Source: Thalassobacillus_A hwangdonensis
Lineage (GTDB): Bacteria; Bacillota; Bacilli; Bacillales; Halobacillaceae
Assembly (NCBI RefSeq): GCF_042675915.1
Contig: NZ_JBHTKL010000005.1
Location: 372,001-436,000 of the forward strand
Length of the DNA stretch: 64,000 nucleotides
Direction: 5' to 3'
Made by a program: the position numbers and the translations under genes. The notes below the pieces were generated by a model that saw nothing but the letters and a program-made list of their open reading frames with translations, was not told the DNA's origin and made no database searches. Positions 24,811 to 32,838 of this stretch are shown here, piece after piece; position 1 is the first letter of the stretch, and every line of letters starts with the position of its first letter.

Positions 24811-26617
24811 TAGGAAAGTGCACGACAAGGCGCCTGCCCACCCTCACCGAAGGCACCAGGGGATTGGTACGAAGCCTCCTGAGGTTGACAACATAAAAGA
24901 AACAATTACCCGAATATGGAGCTATATGGCTGCTGAGAGGACAATGTTCTGGGTTGTCATCGTGACGATCATAGCCAGTTCATTGCTTTCGTTGCTTGGT
25001 CCTTATCTGCTTGGAGTTGCAGTGGACCGTGTCATCGATGATCCGAGAGCAAGTGAATTGCTGCAGATGCTTGTACTTCTGGGTGGAGTGTATGTCTTTC
25101 ACTCGCTGACACTTTGGCTACAAAACTATTGGATGATCGGGATTGCCCAGAATACGGTATTTTCATTAAGAAATCACTTATTTTCCCATCTTCAGCAACT
25201 GCCGATTTCCTTTTTTCAGAAGCATCAATTCGGTGAACTGATGAGCAGACTGACGAATGATATAGAGAATGTCAGTCGAACGTTGAACACAGCGGTAGTT
25301 CAATTTACGACCAGTGTCATTACCATTTCGGGGACGATCATCATGATGCTCCTATTGAGTCCGCTCTTGACCTTATTTACGCTTACAATCCTTCCTGTCA
25401 TGTATTTTGGGATGAAATGGATTACGAAACGTACAGGGAGGTTCTTCAAAGATCAGCAACAGCATTTGGGAGAAATGAATGGATATGTGGAAGAAACATT
25501 CTCAGGGCACAGCATCATCAAAATGTTTTCCCAGGAAAAGAGGGTCATGGAAGAGTTCGCCGATAAGAATGAAGCGCTAAGACACTCCAGCTATTGGGCG
25601 CAGACGTATTCCGGATTCATTCCTAAGCTGATGAATATGCTGAATAACGTCAGTTTCGCCATCATCGTCGGTGCCGGCGGGCTGTTGGCGCTTTCAGGTT
25701 CCATCTCTATCGGAGTAATCGTTACCTTCACTACGTATTCCAGGCAGTTCACTCGTCCATTGAATGACCTTGCAAACCAGTACAATATGATCTTATCTGC
25801 TGTAGCAGGTGCTGAACGGGTATTCCAAATCATGGATGAAGCAGAAGAAAAGGCGGATGAAGGCCATGCGAAAGCTGTCGAAAGTATTTCCGGGGAAATA
25901 ATTTTCGAGGGTGTACATTTCGCATATGAAGAGGATCAAGAGACGTTGGATGCAATCAATTTCCGTGCCATGCCAGGAGATACGGTCGCACTGGTCGGGC
26001 CGACTGGTGCCGGGAAAACGACCATCATTTCATTGATATCCAGATTTTTCGAGCCGGATAAAGGAGCGATCTATGTCGATGGTACCAATATAAAGAATAT
26101 CAGCAGAGAAAGCCTCAGGAATCAGACAGGTCTTGTCCTGCAGGATGCTACGCTTTTTAATAAAACCATTATGGATAATTTGCGTTATGGTCGATTGGAC
26201 GCTTCTGACGAGGAAGTTGTAGAAGCAGCAAAAGCTGCCCACGCCCATGCGTTTATCATGGAACTGCCGAAGGGATATGAAACGGTGCTGGATGCAGATG
26301 GTAAAGGCATCAGCCATGGTCAGCGACAACTCCTTTCTATAGCGAGAGCGATGCTGGCAGATCCATCGTTACTGATACTGGATGAAGCGACAAGCAGTAT
26401 CGACACCGTGACAGAAATGAAAATCAATGATGCTCTGAAAAAGCTGATGAAGGGGAGAACGACTTTTGTCATTGCCCACAGGCTGAATACGATTCGCCAT
26501 GCAGATTTAATACTCGTATTGAAAGAAGGCGCAATTATTGAAAAAGGGACACATAGGGAGTTGTTGAAAGAAGGTGGTTTCTATGCGGACCTTGTTCGGA
26601 CACAGATGAATGCATAA
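24803..26617 (+). CDS. ABC exporter half-transporter, catalytic subunit
   Basis: The 604-residue partner of the preceding gene, with a longer N-terminal cytoplasmic lead (basic, HPHRRHQG), six helices and a nucleotide-binding domain. Walker A is GPTGAGKTT. Walker B with its catalytic Glu (LLILDEATSSID) and the H-loop (VIAHRLNT) are intact, but its signature reads ISHGQRQ instead of SGGQ. Together the dimer has one competent site (these Walker motifs with the partner's SGGQ) and one degenerate site, as in TM287/288, BmrCD and LmrCD. The 8-bp overlap implies coupled translation. It probably exports drugs or lipids. Confidence 0.92.
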   Translation: MADRKVHDKAPAHPHRRHQGIGTKPPEVDNIKETITRIWSYMAAERTMFWVVIVTIIASSLLSLLGPYLLGVAVDRVIDDPRASELLQMLVLLGGVYVFHSLTLWLQNYWMIGIAQNTVFSLRNHLFSHLQQLPISFFQKHQFGELMSRLTNDIENVSRTLNTAVVQFTTSVITISGTIIMMLLLSPLLTLFTLTILPVMYFGMKWITKRTGRFFKDQQQHLGEMNGYVEETFSGHSIIKMFSQEKRVMEEFADKNEALRHSSYWAQTYSGFIPKLMNMLNNVSFAIIVGAGGLLALSGSISIGVIVTFTTYSRQFTRPLNDLANQYNMILSAVAGAERVFQIMDEAEEKADEGHAKAVESISGEIIFEGVHFAYEEDQETLDAINFRAMPGDTVALVGPTGAGKTTIISLISRFFEPDKGAIYVDGTNIKNISRESLRNQTGLVLQDATLFNKTIMDNLRYGRLDASDEEVVEAAKAAHAHAFIMELPKGYETVLDADGKGISHGQRQLLSIARAMLADPSLLILDEATSSIDTVTEMKINDALKKLMKGRTTFVIAHRLNTIRHADLILVLKEGAIIEKGTHRELLKEGGFYADLVRTQMNA

Positions 26618-26620
26618 ATG

Positions 26621-26652
26621 GACGCCTTGGTTTATGGGCGTCTTTTCTTTTT
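26621..26652 (+). terminator. Terminator of the ABC exporter operon
   Basis: GACGCC pairs with GGCGTC around a 10-nt loop, followed by TTTTCTTTTT. The stem is short but well placed. Confidence 0.65.
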
Positions 26653-26825
26653 GTACTTTAAGAGATTTTAATTCTATTAAAGGAATAAAGTATAAGAAAA
26701 TACTAAGGCTTTCGCCATAAGTATTTGGCGACAAGCCAAGTGTTTCTAATCAAAACCACGTGTCTGAAACATATTTTTCCATATAATGTACAGGCTAATA
26801 GGTAATGTGCAGGAGGTGGATGCCC

Positions 26826-27722
26826 ATGACTTATGAGTGTGTCATTATAGGTGGAGGAATTGCTGGATTACAGGCTGCAATCCAATTAGGCAGATATGGG
26901 CATGACGTGCTGGTGATCGATAGTGAGGAAGGTCGCTCCAATCTTTGCAGAAGCTATCACAACCTGCTTGGCTGGCCTGATGGAGTTGGTGGAAGTTTTC
27001 TTAGGAAGACAGGAAAAGCGCAGGCAGCTAAATTAGGGGTGAGTTTTGAAAAACAACGAGTCAAAGCTGTCAAAAAAAATCATGACGTATTCGTTGTATC
27101 GACTGAAAACGACCAGCATGTAGAAGCGAAGCGACTCCTGCTCGCAACCGGGGTTGTAGATCGTATCCCGATGCTGAAGGACCTGCGGGCATGCCTTGGT
27201 ATCAACATATATATCTGTCCGGATTGTGACGGCTATGAGGTTAAGGGCAAGCGTGTACTTGTATTAGGTTCAGGTGACACAGGCGCGAACATGGCTCTTA
27301 CGTTGAAGTACTGGACGGATGAGATTGTATATATCAATCATGACGGAGCCTTTGTAGGAGAAAAGTTGACCAAGCAGCTGGAACAGAATCGTATTCGTAT
27401 CCATGAAGGTCCGATTACTGAAATCATAAGAACAGGGGATAAACTTAAAGGCGTCGTATTGGAAAACGAACAGCGCATTCCTGGAAGACATGCATTTGTT
27501 GCGTTCGGAGGAAATGAAGTCAAATCAGACCTTGCCGCTCAGCTTGGTATCGAGCTCCACCACAATCGGCATATCCTGGCAGATGCCAGAACGAAAGAAA
27601 CCAGTGTAAAAAACGTATGGGCTGCCGGGGATGTCGTCGCTCATTCCGAACAGGTTGCCATTGCGATGGGTGATGGTCTGCAAGCGGCCATCTGGATTCA
27701 TAAAAGTTTGATCAGTGTATGA
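26826..27722 (+). CDS. Thioredoxin-reductase-like FAD/NAD(P) oxidoreductase
   Basis: A soluble flavoenzyme of 298 residues. The FAD-binding dinucleotide fold is VIIGGGIAGLQAA (near residues 6-18). The redox dithiol is CPDCDGYE, matching the CATCDG position of thioredoxin reductase. The NAD(P) fold is VLVLGSGDTGANMAL, and the second FAD motif is KNVWAAGDVV. The CxxC distinguishes it from ferredoxin:NADP reductases of the YumC type. It may reduce thioredoxin or another dithiol partner; no partner adjoins it. ATG 26826 has AGGAGGTGG 7 nt upstream, better placed than ATG 26820. Confidence 0.85.
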   Translation: MTYECVIIGGGIAGLQAAIQLGRYGHDVLVIDSEEGRSNLCRSYHNLLGWPDGVGGSFLRKTGKAQAAKLGVSFEKQRVKAVKKNHDVFVVSTENDQHVEAKRLLLATGVVDRIPMLKDLRACLGINIYICPDCDGYEVKGKRVLVLGSGDTGANMALTLKYWTDEIVYINHDGAFVGEKLTKQLEQNRIRIHEGPITEIIRTGDKLKGVVLENEQRIPGRHAFVAFGGNEVKSDLAAQLGIELHHNRHILADARTKETSVKNVWAAGDVVAHSEQVAIAMGDGLQAAIWIHKSLISV

Positions 27723-27728
27723 TGCCGA

Positions 27729-27763
27729 AAGCTCCACGCGTATTAAAGTGTGGGGCTTTTTTG
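27729..27763 (+). terminator. Terminator after the flavoenzyme gene
   Basis: AAGCTCCAC pairs with GTGGGGCTT (one G-U) around a 12-nt loop, followed by a run of six T residues. Confidence 0.75.
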
Positions 27764-27815
27764 ATGTAAAAAATCGGAATTTGTTACGTAATGACTACTT
27801 TTGTACTAGTTCATT

Positions 27816-27824
27816 TGGTATAAT
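27816..27824 (+). promoter_or_regulatory. Extended -10 promoter of the HD-GYP gene
   Basis: TGGTATAAT is an extended -10 element (TG at 27816-27817, TATAAT at 27819-27824), 35 bp before the TTG start. No good -35 is seen, as is common with extended -10 promoters. Confidence 0.5.
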
Positions 27825-27858
27825 TTAAGTATTAATCTGATTATAAGGAGAGGGCATA

Positions 27859-29373
27859 TTGAGTACTTTTAATAAGTTCCAACGAAGTGTCATCTTTAAT
27901 TATATTATAGGATCGATGATTGCAGTGTTCGGAGTAGGCAGCATCTTCATCTTCCAAACATTGAACTTGGAAACGGAAGAAATGGTGTACTTCCTGATTG
28001 CCATGGGTTCATCAGTAATCATTATGCTTGGCTGTGAACTTTACGCTTACAGAAGGCATGTGGCGCCTATTGCACAAGCATTTAAGCAGGAAAGCCCAAG
28101 CATCGATGAGATCCACACAGCAATTATGGCTACCCATAAGTTCCCCCTGCTGACGGTAAGACGTATTATCGGACCGCATTTTCTTGGATTGGCCATTCCG
28201 GCTTCCTCTTTTCTCTCTGTATTAATCTATTTGGGTGAATTAAGCATCCCCTACACATACATAGCTATGGCTTGGAGTGGAGGTGCATTGATCGCGCTGC
28301 TTCATGCATTGGTTGAATATTTTATGGCTGACCGCGCCATTCGTCCAATCATTAAAGAATTGAATGAAAAAGGGATGCATCTGTACGGTTGTGATTTGGG
28401 CATAAGTGAGAATGCCGGTGTAACCATCAAGCAGAAATTATTCGTCAGTTCTTTGTTCACCTCCACGTTTCCGGTGCTTTTATTCATGATGGCAACGAAG
28501 GTGCGACTGGGGCAAGGTGTGGATGCTGGGGTTGAAGATTACTGGAGCTGGGCATCTGTTATCATGGTCGTTATTTTAGCGGTAGCTTTAGGAACCTCAT
28601 TCTTCTTGAATCGAAGCATACAAGAACCGCTTGAAGCTTTACAAAAACGGTTCGGAGATGTCTATAAAGGTGAATATGAGCGAGTGGAAAATACGTATTC
28701 AGATGAGTTTGCTTACTTAGCTTCGGGATTCAATCATATGGTTTCCGGCATCAAGGAACGGGATGAGCGGAATGAAGAAATGCTCGAAAGTTTTTTCACG
28801 GTGATTGCAGCTACATTGGATGCACGTGATCCTTATACAGCAGGTCACTCGAAGCGGGTGGCGGAGTACTCGGTTCAAATAGCAGAAAGAGCTGGATTCT
28901 CTGCAGAAGATATCGATCTGTTGCGTAAGTCTGCACTGCTTCACGATATCGGGAAAATTGGTATTCGTGATGATGTGCTTTTGAAAGAAGGGAAGCTTAC
29001 AGTCGAAGAGTTTGAACAGATCAAGGGACATCCTGCTATTGGGTCGAATATCCTTGAGCAAGTCGAGCTGCCCAAAGACTTGCAGCCGATTTTGCCTGGA
29101 GTGAGATACCACCATGAACGGTACGATGGAAAAGGGTATCCGGAAGGGTTGAAGGGAGAAGCGATTCCCGTGTTCGGTCGCTTAATGGCTGTGGCAGATG
29201 CGTATGATGCAATGACATCTGATCGTCCATACCGAAAAGGGATGAGCAAAGAAAAAGCGCTTGCAATCATTGAAGAGGGCAAGGGGACGCAGTGGGATCC
29301 GTATTTTTCTGAAATCTTCCTTGAAATGATGCAGGGGAAAACACAAAGCGATTATCTTGTATCAACGTTTTAA
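27859..29373 (+). CDS. Membrane HD-GYP protein, probable c-di-GMP phosphodiesterase
   Basis: A 504-residue protein with about six hydrophobic segments in the first 260 residues, a HAMP-like linker, and a C-terminal HD-GYP domain. The metal-binding HD is in LLHDIGKIGI, and the HHExxxGxGYP motif is complete in YHHERYDGKGYPEGLKG, as needed for c-di-GMP hydrolysis. The start is TTG 27859 with AGGAGAGGG upstream. The next gene encodes a PAS-GGDEF protein, so the two may set a local c-di-GMP balance. HD-GYP enzymes are the alternative to EAL phosphodiesterases. Activity is inferred from motifs. Confidence 0.9.
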   Translation: MSTFNKFQRSVIFNYIIGSMIAVFGVGSIFIFQTLNLETEEMVYFLIAMGSSVIIMLGCELYAYRRHVAPIAQAFKQESPSIDEIHTAIMATHKFPLLTVRRIIGPHFLGLAIPASSFLSVLIYLGELSIPYTYIAMAWSGGALIALLHALVEYFMADRAIRPIIKELNEKGMHLYGCDLGISENAGVTIKQKLFVSSLFTSTFPVLLFMMATKVRLGQGVDAGVEDYWSWASVIMVVILAVALGTSFFLNRSIQEPLEALQKRFGDVYKGEYERVENTYSDEFAYLASGFNHMVSGIKERDERNEEMLESFFTVIAATLDARDPYTAGHSKRVAEYSVQIAERAGFSAEDIDLLRKSALLHDIGKIGIRDDVLLKEGKLTVEEFEQIKGHPAIGSNILEQVELPKDLQPILPGVRYHHERYDGKGYPEGLKGEAIPVFGRLMAVADAYDAMTSDRPYRKGMSKEKALAIIEEGKGTQWDPYFSEIFLEMMQGKTQSDYLVSTF

Positions 29374-29474
29374 TACACATCAATGTGCTGTTCCATCAGT
29401 TGTCATGTTTGATTGGTAAAGACGTCAGGGTATTTAGTATTAGGATATTAGTTATATACCACGAGGAGAAGGCA

Positions 29475-30785
29475 GTGATCCGAATGAAGATGTCGACTGT
29501 CCATGATTTGATTGAACACAGCCCATCCATGCTAAAACAAGTATTCGACACGATCAGTGATGGAGTACTGCTGTATGAGAAAGTTGAAGGCGCGTATAGA
29601 TGTGTATTTTTGAATAATGAAGCGAAGAAATACTTTCATACCCAGGGCATTCTTTATAAACGGTTGGACCAGGCGCATGATGCGGCTACAGCGTCTTATT
29701 TGAGAGAATGGCTGGATCGATCTGTGACAACCGATGTGAACGCTCATTCATTCTCTGAGGAGGGCCTTGGTTTCAAAGGGGAATTGACGATCCACCCTTT
29801 CAAAGGCGAAAGCGGAGAATACACCTATTACGTAGTGATGTTCAGAAACATCCATGCATTCAAGAAAAATACAGAACTGATTGAAAAGAAGCAACGTCTG
29901 GAAGAGATGCAGGACAGGTATCAAGCGCTTGTTGAGATGTCACCGGATGCTGTCTTTGTCCATGATGAAAGAGAACAGATCATGTATGTCAATGACGCAG
30001 GTGTTCAATTGCTCAGAGGCAAAACACAGGAAAATCTGATCGGTAATAGCATCTATGATTATATTGATATTGAGTCTACCTCGACCATAAAGAATCGTTT
30101 AATGGAAATCATTGAAAAGGGTGACAAGTCCGGCCCTGTCGAGCGAAGATTCATCAAAAGTGATGGGACAGCTTTTTATGTAGAAGTGCATGCTGGCAGG
30201 GTGAAATATAATGGCAGGTACGCGGTTCAGACAATCTGCCGTGACATAACTGAACGGAAGAAGTATGAAAAGCACTTGGAAGAAATGGCTTACCTTGATC
30301 AGCTGACGCGGATACCGAACCGACGATATTTTTATCAGCAATTGGAAGATGCGATGACTGCAACTGGTCGAAATATGCATCCATCGCTTGCGCTTTTATA
30401 TATCGACCTGGATAATTTCAAGGAAATCAACGATACATTCGGACACCAGGCGGGAGACGAAGTGTTGATCATTTTTGCTAAGCGGGTGCAAAAGGTTCTA
30501 AGGGGAGAAGATGTCTTTGCTCGGCTTGGAGGGGACGAATTTGTAGTCATGATTCCTGAACTTGAAGATCAGTCGCTGACGGTGGAGATTGCGAACAGGA
30601 TCCTTTCCCATGTGGAACAGCCGATTGTATTGAATCAGGGTACGATTGATTTGACCTTATCGATCGGCATCTCCGTCTACCCGAGCCATGCCGAAAATGG
30701 CAGAGAACTTCTTCACCATGCTGATCTTGCGCTATATGAGGCAAAAAAGGAAGATCACATCCGAATCAAGTGTTACGAAAGTTAA
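29475..30785 (+). CDS. PAS-GGDEF diguanylate cyclase
   Basis: A cytoplasmic c-di-GMP synthase of 436 residues. The N-terminal region is PAS-like (about residues 15-120) and a second, clear PAS/PAC unit (RYQALVEMSPDAVFVHDERE..., about 148-265) precedes the GGDEF domain (about 270-436). The motif is the canonical GGDEF, with an RGED I-site five residues before it. I chose GTG 29475, 6 nt after AGGAG at 29464-29468; ATG 29484 is 15 nt away. It lies 100 bp after the HD-GYP gene and ends at a terminator. The PAS ligand is unknown. Confidence 0.9.
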   Translation: MIRMKMSTVHDLIEHSPSMLKQVFDTISDGVLLYEKVEGAYRCVFLNNEAKKYFHTQGILYKRLDQAHDAATASYLREWLDRSVTTDVNAHSFSEEGLGFKGELTIHPFKGESGEYTYYVVMFRNIHAFKKNTELIEKKQRLEEMQDRYQALVEMSPDAVFVHDEREQIMYVNDAGVQLLRGKTQENLIGNSIYDYIDIESTSTIKNRLMEIIEKGDKSGPVERRFIKSDGTAFYVEVHAGRVKYNGRYAVQTICRDITERKKYEKHLEEMAYLDQLTRIPNRRYFYQQLEDAMTATGRNMHPSLALLYIDLDNFKEINDTFGHQAGDEVLIIFAKRVQKVLRGEDVFARLGGDEFVVMIPELEDQSLTVEIANRILSHVEQPIVLNQGTIDLTLSIGISVYPSHAENGRELLHHADLALYEAKKEDHIRIKCYES

Positions 30786-30810
30786 AAGAAGGGGCAGCCC
30801 TTCTTTTTTT
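30786..30810. terminator. Terminator between convergent genes
   Basis: AAGAAGGG-GCAG-CCCTTCTT: an 8-bp stem with a tetraloop, directly after the GGDEF stop codon, with seven T residues on the plus-strand side. Confidence 0.85.
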
Positions 30811-30828
30811 GTCTGTTAAAGAAGAGTG

Positions 30829-31479
30829 TCAGATAAAGAAGTTGAGCCATTCTATGCAGCTGAGGTAACCGAACCTTATTCCAAACCCAATCAAGATAAA
30901 GCTTGCAGTCACATGGACCAACTTGGTGATGGTACCATTCATCAGTATACGGCCGTAATGGATCGTAAAAGCCAGGTTCGCATTCCACAGTCCGAGTCCG
31001 ACGAACACCAGACTGCTGATCAAAAAGGATTCCAGAGGGTTTCCTTTTGTAAGTGCTGTACTAAGGACGGATCCATAGATTCCAAGCCAAAATAATAGAT
31101 TCATTGGGTTGGTGCCGGCGATGGTGAATCCCGTAAGATACCCCTTTAAAGCCTCGCGCTTCAATTCTCGCGACGGAAATTCTGATTCGTGAAGCGTCTC
31201 AGGAGGTGCTCCTTTTAAGCTTGTCCACCCCGAAGTAATCAGTATGACACTTCCCAATAACATCAGAGAGGCCTTTACCCAAACAATACCGAGCACTTGC
31301 GCCAGACCCATGAACATGAACGCCATGAAGAAAAAGTCGAACGTCATCCCGCCTAATCCCACACAGAAAGACGGCCAAAATCCATACTTCAATCCCCTGT
31401 TGATAATTTCAATATTAATCGGCCCGATTGGAGCAGCAATAGATAGTCCTAACAGGATATAACCAACGACTATTCCCAT
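30829..31479 (-). CDS. LysE/RhtB-family amino-acid exporter
   Basis: A 216-residue membrane protein with about six helices. The LysE-type N-terminus YILLGLSIAAPIGPINIEIINRGLKYGFWPSFCVGLGG and the internal motif GFTIAGTNPMNLLFWLGIYG are characteristic. Members export basic or small neutral amino acids. ATG on the complement at 31479 follows AAGGGGTG. It is divergent from the HTH/F1-beta-like gene, and the operator array between them could also affect it. Substrate unknown. Confidence 0.88.
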   Translation of the reverse strand: MGIVVGYILLGLSIAAPIGPINIEIINRGLKYGFWPSFCVGLGGMTFDFFFMAFMFMGLAQVLGIVWVKASLMLLGSVILITSGWTSLKGAPPETLHESEFPSRELKREALKGYLTGFTIAGTNPMNLLFWLGIYGSVLSTALTKGNPLESFLISSLVFVGLGLWNANLAFTIHYGRILMNGTITKLVHVTASFILIGFGIRFGYLSCIEWLNFFI

Positions 31480-31571
31480 TTTCCAGCACCCCTTTTTTAA
31501 AGGACAAGCAAGTCTATCCTAGTAGATGATACCTGTATCGATTTTAGAACTAATGCAATGCGAAAAAATAA

Positions 31572-31632
31572 TTACTTTAAAGCGTAATTATTTGTTGCTT
31601 TATAACGTAAACTTGATTACTATATAAAGTAA
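31572..31632. promoter_or_regulatory. Triple TTRC-N8-GTAA operator array over the promoter
   Basis: Three copies of the same inverted half-site pair lie in phase: TTAC-N8-GTAA at 31572-31587, TTGC-N8-GTAA at 31595-31610 and TTAC-N8-GTAA at 31617-31632, starting 23 and 22 bp apart (about two helical turns). The first copy extends to a perfect 9-bp arm (AATAATTAC / GTAATTATT). A candidate promoter, TTGCTT (31595-31600) with 17 bp to TACTAT (31618-31623), overlaps copies two and three, so binding should repress. The natural binder is the HTH protein encoded just downstream (inference). Confidence 0.65.
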
Positions 31633-31645
31633 GGAGGTGGAAGTG

Positions 31646-32692
31646 ATGGAAAATATTAGTTTGAATGTAGCTTTGCTTCGGAGGAAGGTGCCGAACTTGA
31701 CCAGTGCCGCTAAATCTGTTGGACTCCGTCCAGCTACAGTATCAAATCTTTGTACAGGTAAAATACCGGTCGGTCGATCGGAAGTAAGGACGATTGTAGC
31801 GTTAGCATCATTGGCAGATTGCAGCTTAGACGAACTCATTATACGAGGGGGAAAAGTGGAGATGATTGAAACTGGCATTAAAACGTTGGATGTGTTCGCG
31901 CCGTTGACCAAAGGTGGTACAGTTGGATTGGTTGCAAGACCTGGAATGGGGCAGCTCGTCATCATTGCAGAAGTGTTTTACCGTTTGAGAAAAGACGGGT
32001 ATAAGACGATGATGCTGAAGCCGGAGGGGGAACATCCTGAAGTGGATGACCTGAAGGAACAGTTCGATGTGATGGATACCGATATTGAAAAAGTGTATGA
32101 GCAAATTAAAGCTAACGAGCAGGCGAAAGGCATCGTATTCGCTGCGGATCGTTCTGAAGTCGTCAATGGTGAAATTTTCGCCTTGCAGGAACGCTTGCAA
32201 AAAGAAGGAATCACTTCAGTGACGACATTCCTGCTTGACTTATCCGGAGACTCGATGGATGAGGAACTTCCATATGGTCCATTGGAAACCTTATGGCAGT
32301 TCGACATCGACTTGGCTGCACGGCACATGTATCCTGCAGTAACGCCGGTATCTTCTACTTCGACACTATTGGAGGATGTCTATATTGATCAGACGCATTT
32401 CACTGTCCAACAGCGTGCGAGAAAGCTGTTGCGAAGGTACAGGGAGCTCCGCTCGTTTGTCAATGTAAAAGGGGAAGCGTCGATACCGGATTCAGAAAGA
32501 CAGACGTATGTACGGGGTGAGCGCTTGGAAGCATACCTTACCCAGCCATTCTTTGTGGCAGAAGAATTTACGAAGCAAAAAGGTGAGTTTGTCCATTTGA
32601 AAGATGCCCTCTCAGATATTCAGAAAATAGTAGATGGGGCTACCGATACTGTAAAGAAAGATGAGCTGCATTTCATCGGTAAAATCCAATAG
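31646..32692 (+). CDS. Helix-turn-helix protein fused to a degenerate F1-ATPase beta-like core
   Basis: A 348-residue chimera. Residues about 1-65 form an XRE-like helix-turn-helix (LTSAAKSVGLRPATVSNLCTGK). Residues 73-345 follow the F1-ATPase beta subunit in order: MIETGIKTLDVFAPLTKGG; a P-loop position reading ARPGMGQLV (99-105), where GxGKT has become GMGQL; FAADRSE at the Walker B position; ALQER and GITSV; MYPAVTPVSSTST for YPAVDPLDSTSR; and RGERLEAYLTQPFFVAEEFT with HLKDA near the C-terminus. The DELSEED loop is replaced. ATP hydrolysis is therefore unlikely; nucleotide sensing or assembly is possible. I see no atp genes nearby. ATG 31646 is 8 nt after AAGGAGG. I know no function for this combination. 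Confidence 0.85.
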   Translation: MENISLNVALLRRKVPNLTSAAKSVGLRPATVSNLCTGKIPVGRSEVRTIVALASLADCSLDELIIRGGKVEMIETGIKTLDVFAPLTKGGTVGLVARPGMGQLVIIAEVFYRLRKDGYKTMMLKPEGEHPEVDDLKEQFDVMDTDIEKVYEQIKANEQAKGIVFAADRSEVVNGEIFALQERLQKEGITSVTTFLLDLSGDSMDEELPYGPLETLWQFDIDLAARHMYPAVTPVSSTSTLLEDVYIDQTHFTVQQRARKLLRRYRELRSFVNVKGEASIPDSERQTYVRGERLEAYLTQPFFVAEEFTKQKGEFVHLKDALSDIQKIVDGATDTVKKDELHFIGKIQ

Positions 32693-32705
32693 AATCTCCA
32701 TTTAC

Positions 32706-32740
32706 ACCTCCGACCTGCATGCATCGGAGGTTTTCGTTTG
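32706..32740 (+). terminator. Terminator after the HTH/F1-beta-like gene
   Basis: ACCTCCGA pairs with TCGGAGGT around a 10-nt loop, followed by a T-rich tail. Confidence 0.75.
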
Positions 32741-32838
32741 AGTAATTTTACCCATGAATGTTTCCGTACTTCTTCATATTGGTGTTTGCTGACCGATAAA
32801 GTTCGTAGACGACATAAATTTGAAGGGGTTTACAGCTT

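Noticed and set aside
30826..31095. Plus-strand frame opposite the LysE gene
   Set aside because: The minus-strand LysE protein has clear family motifs and membrane helices; the plus-strand product has none.
31646..32692. Simple annotation as ATP synthase subunit beta
   Set aside because: The P-loop lysine, Walker B acid and DELSEED loop are all lost, the length is 348 rather than about 470, an HTH precedes the core, and no atp operon is present.
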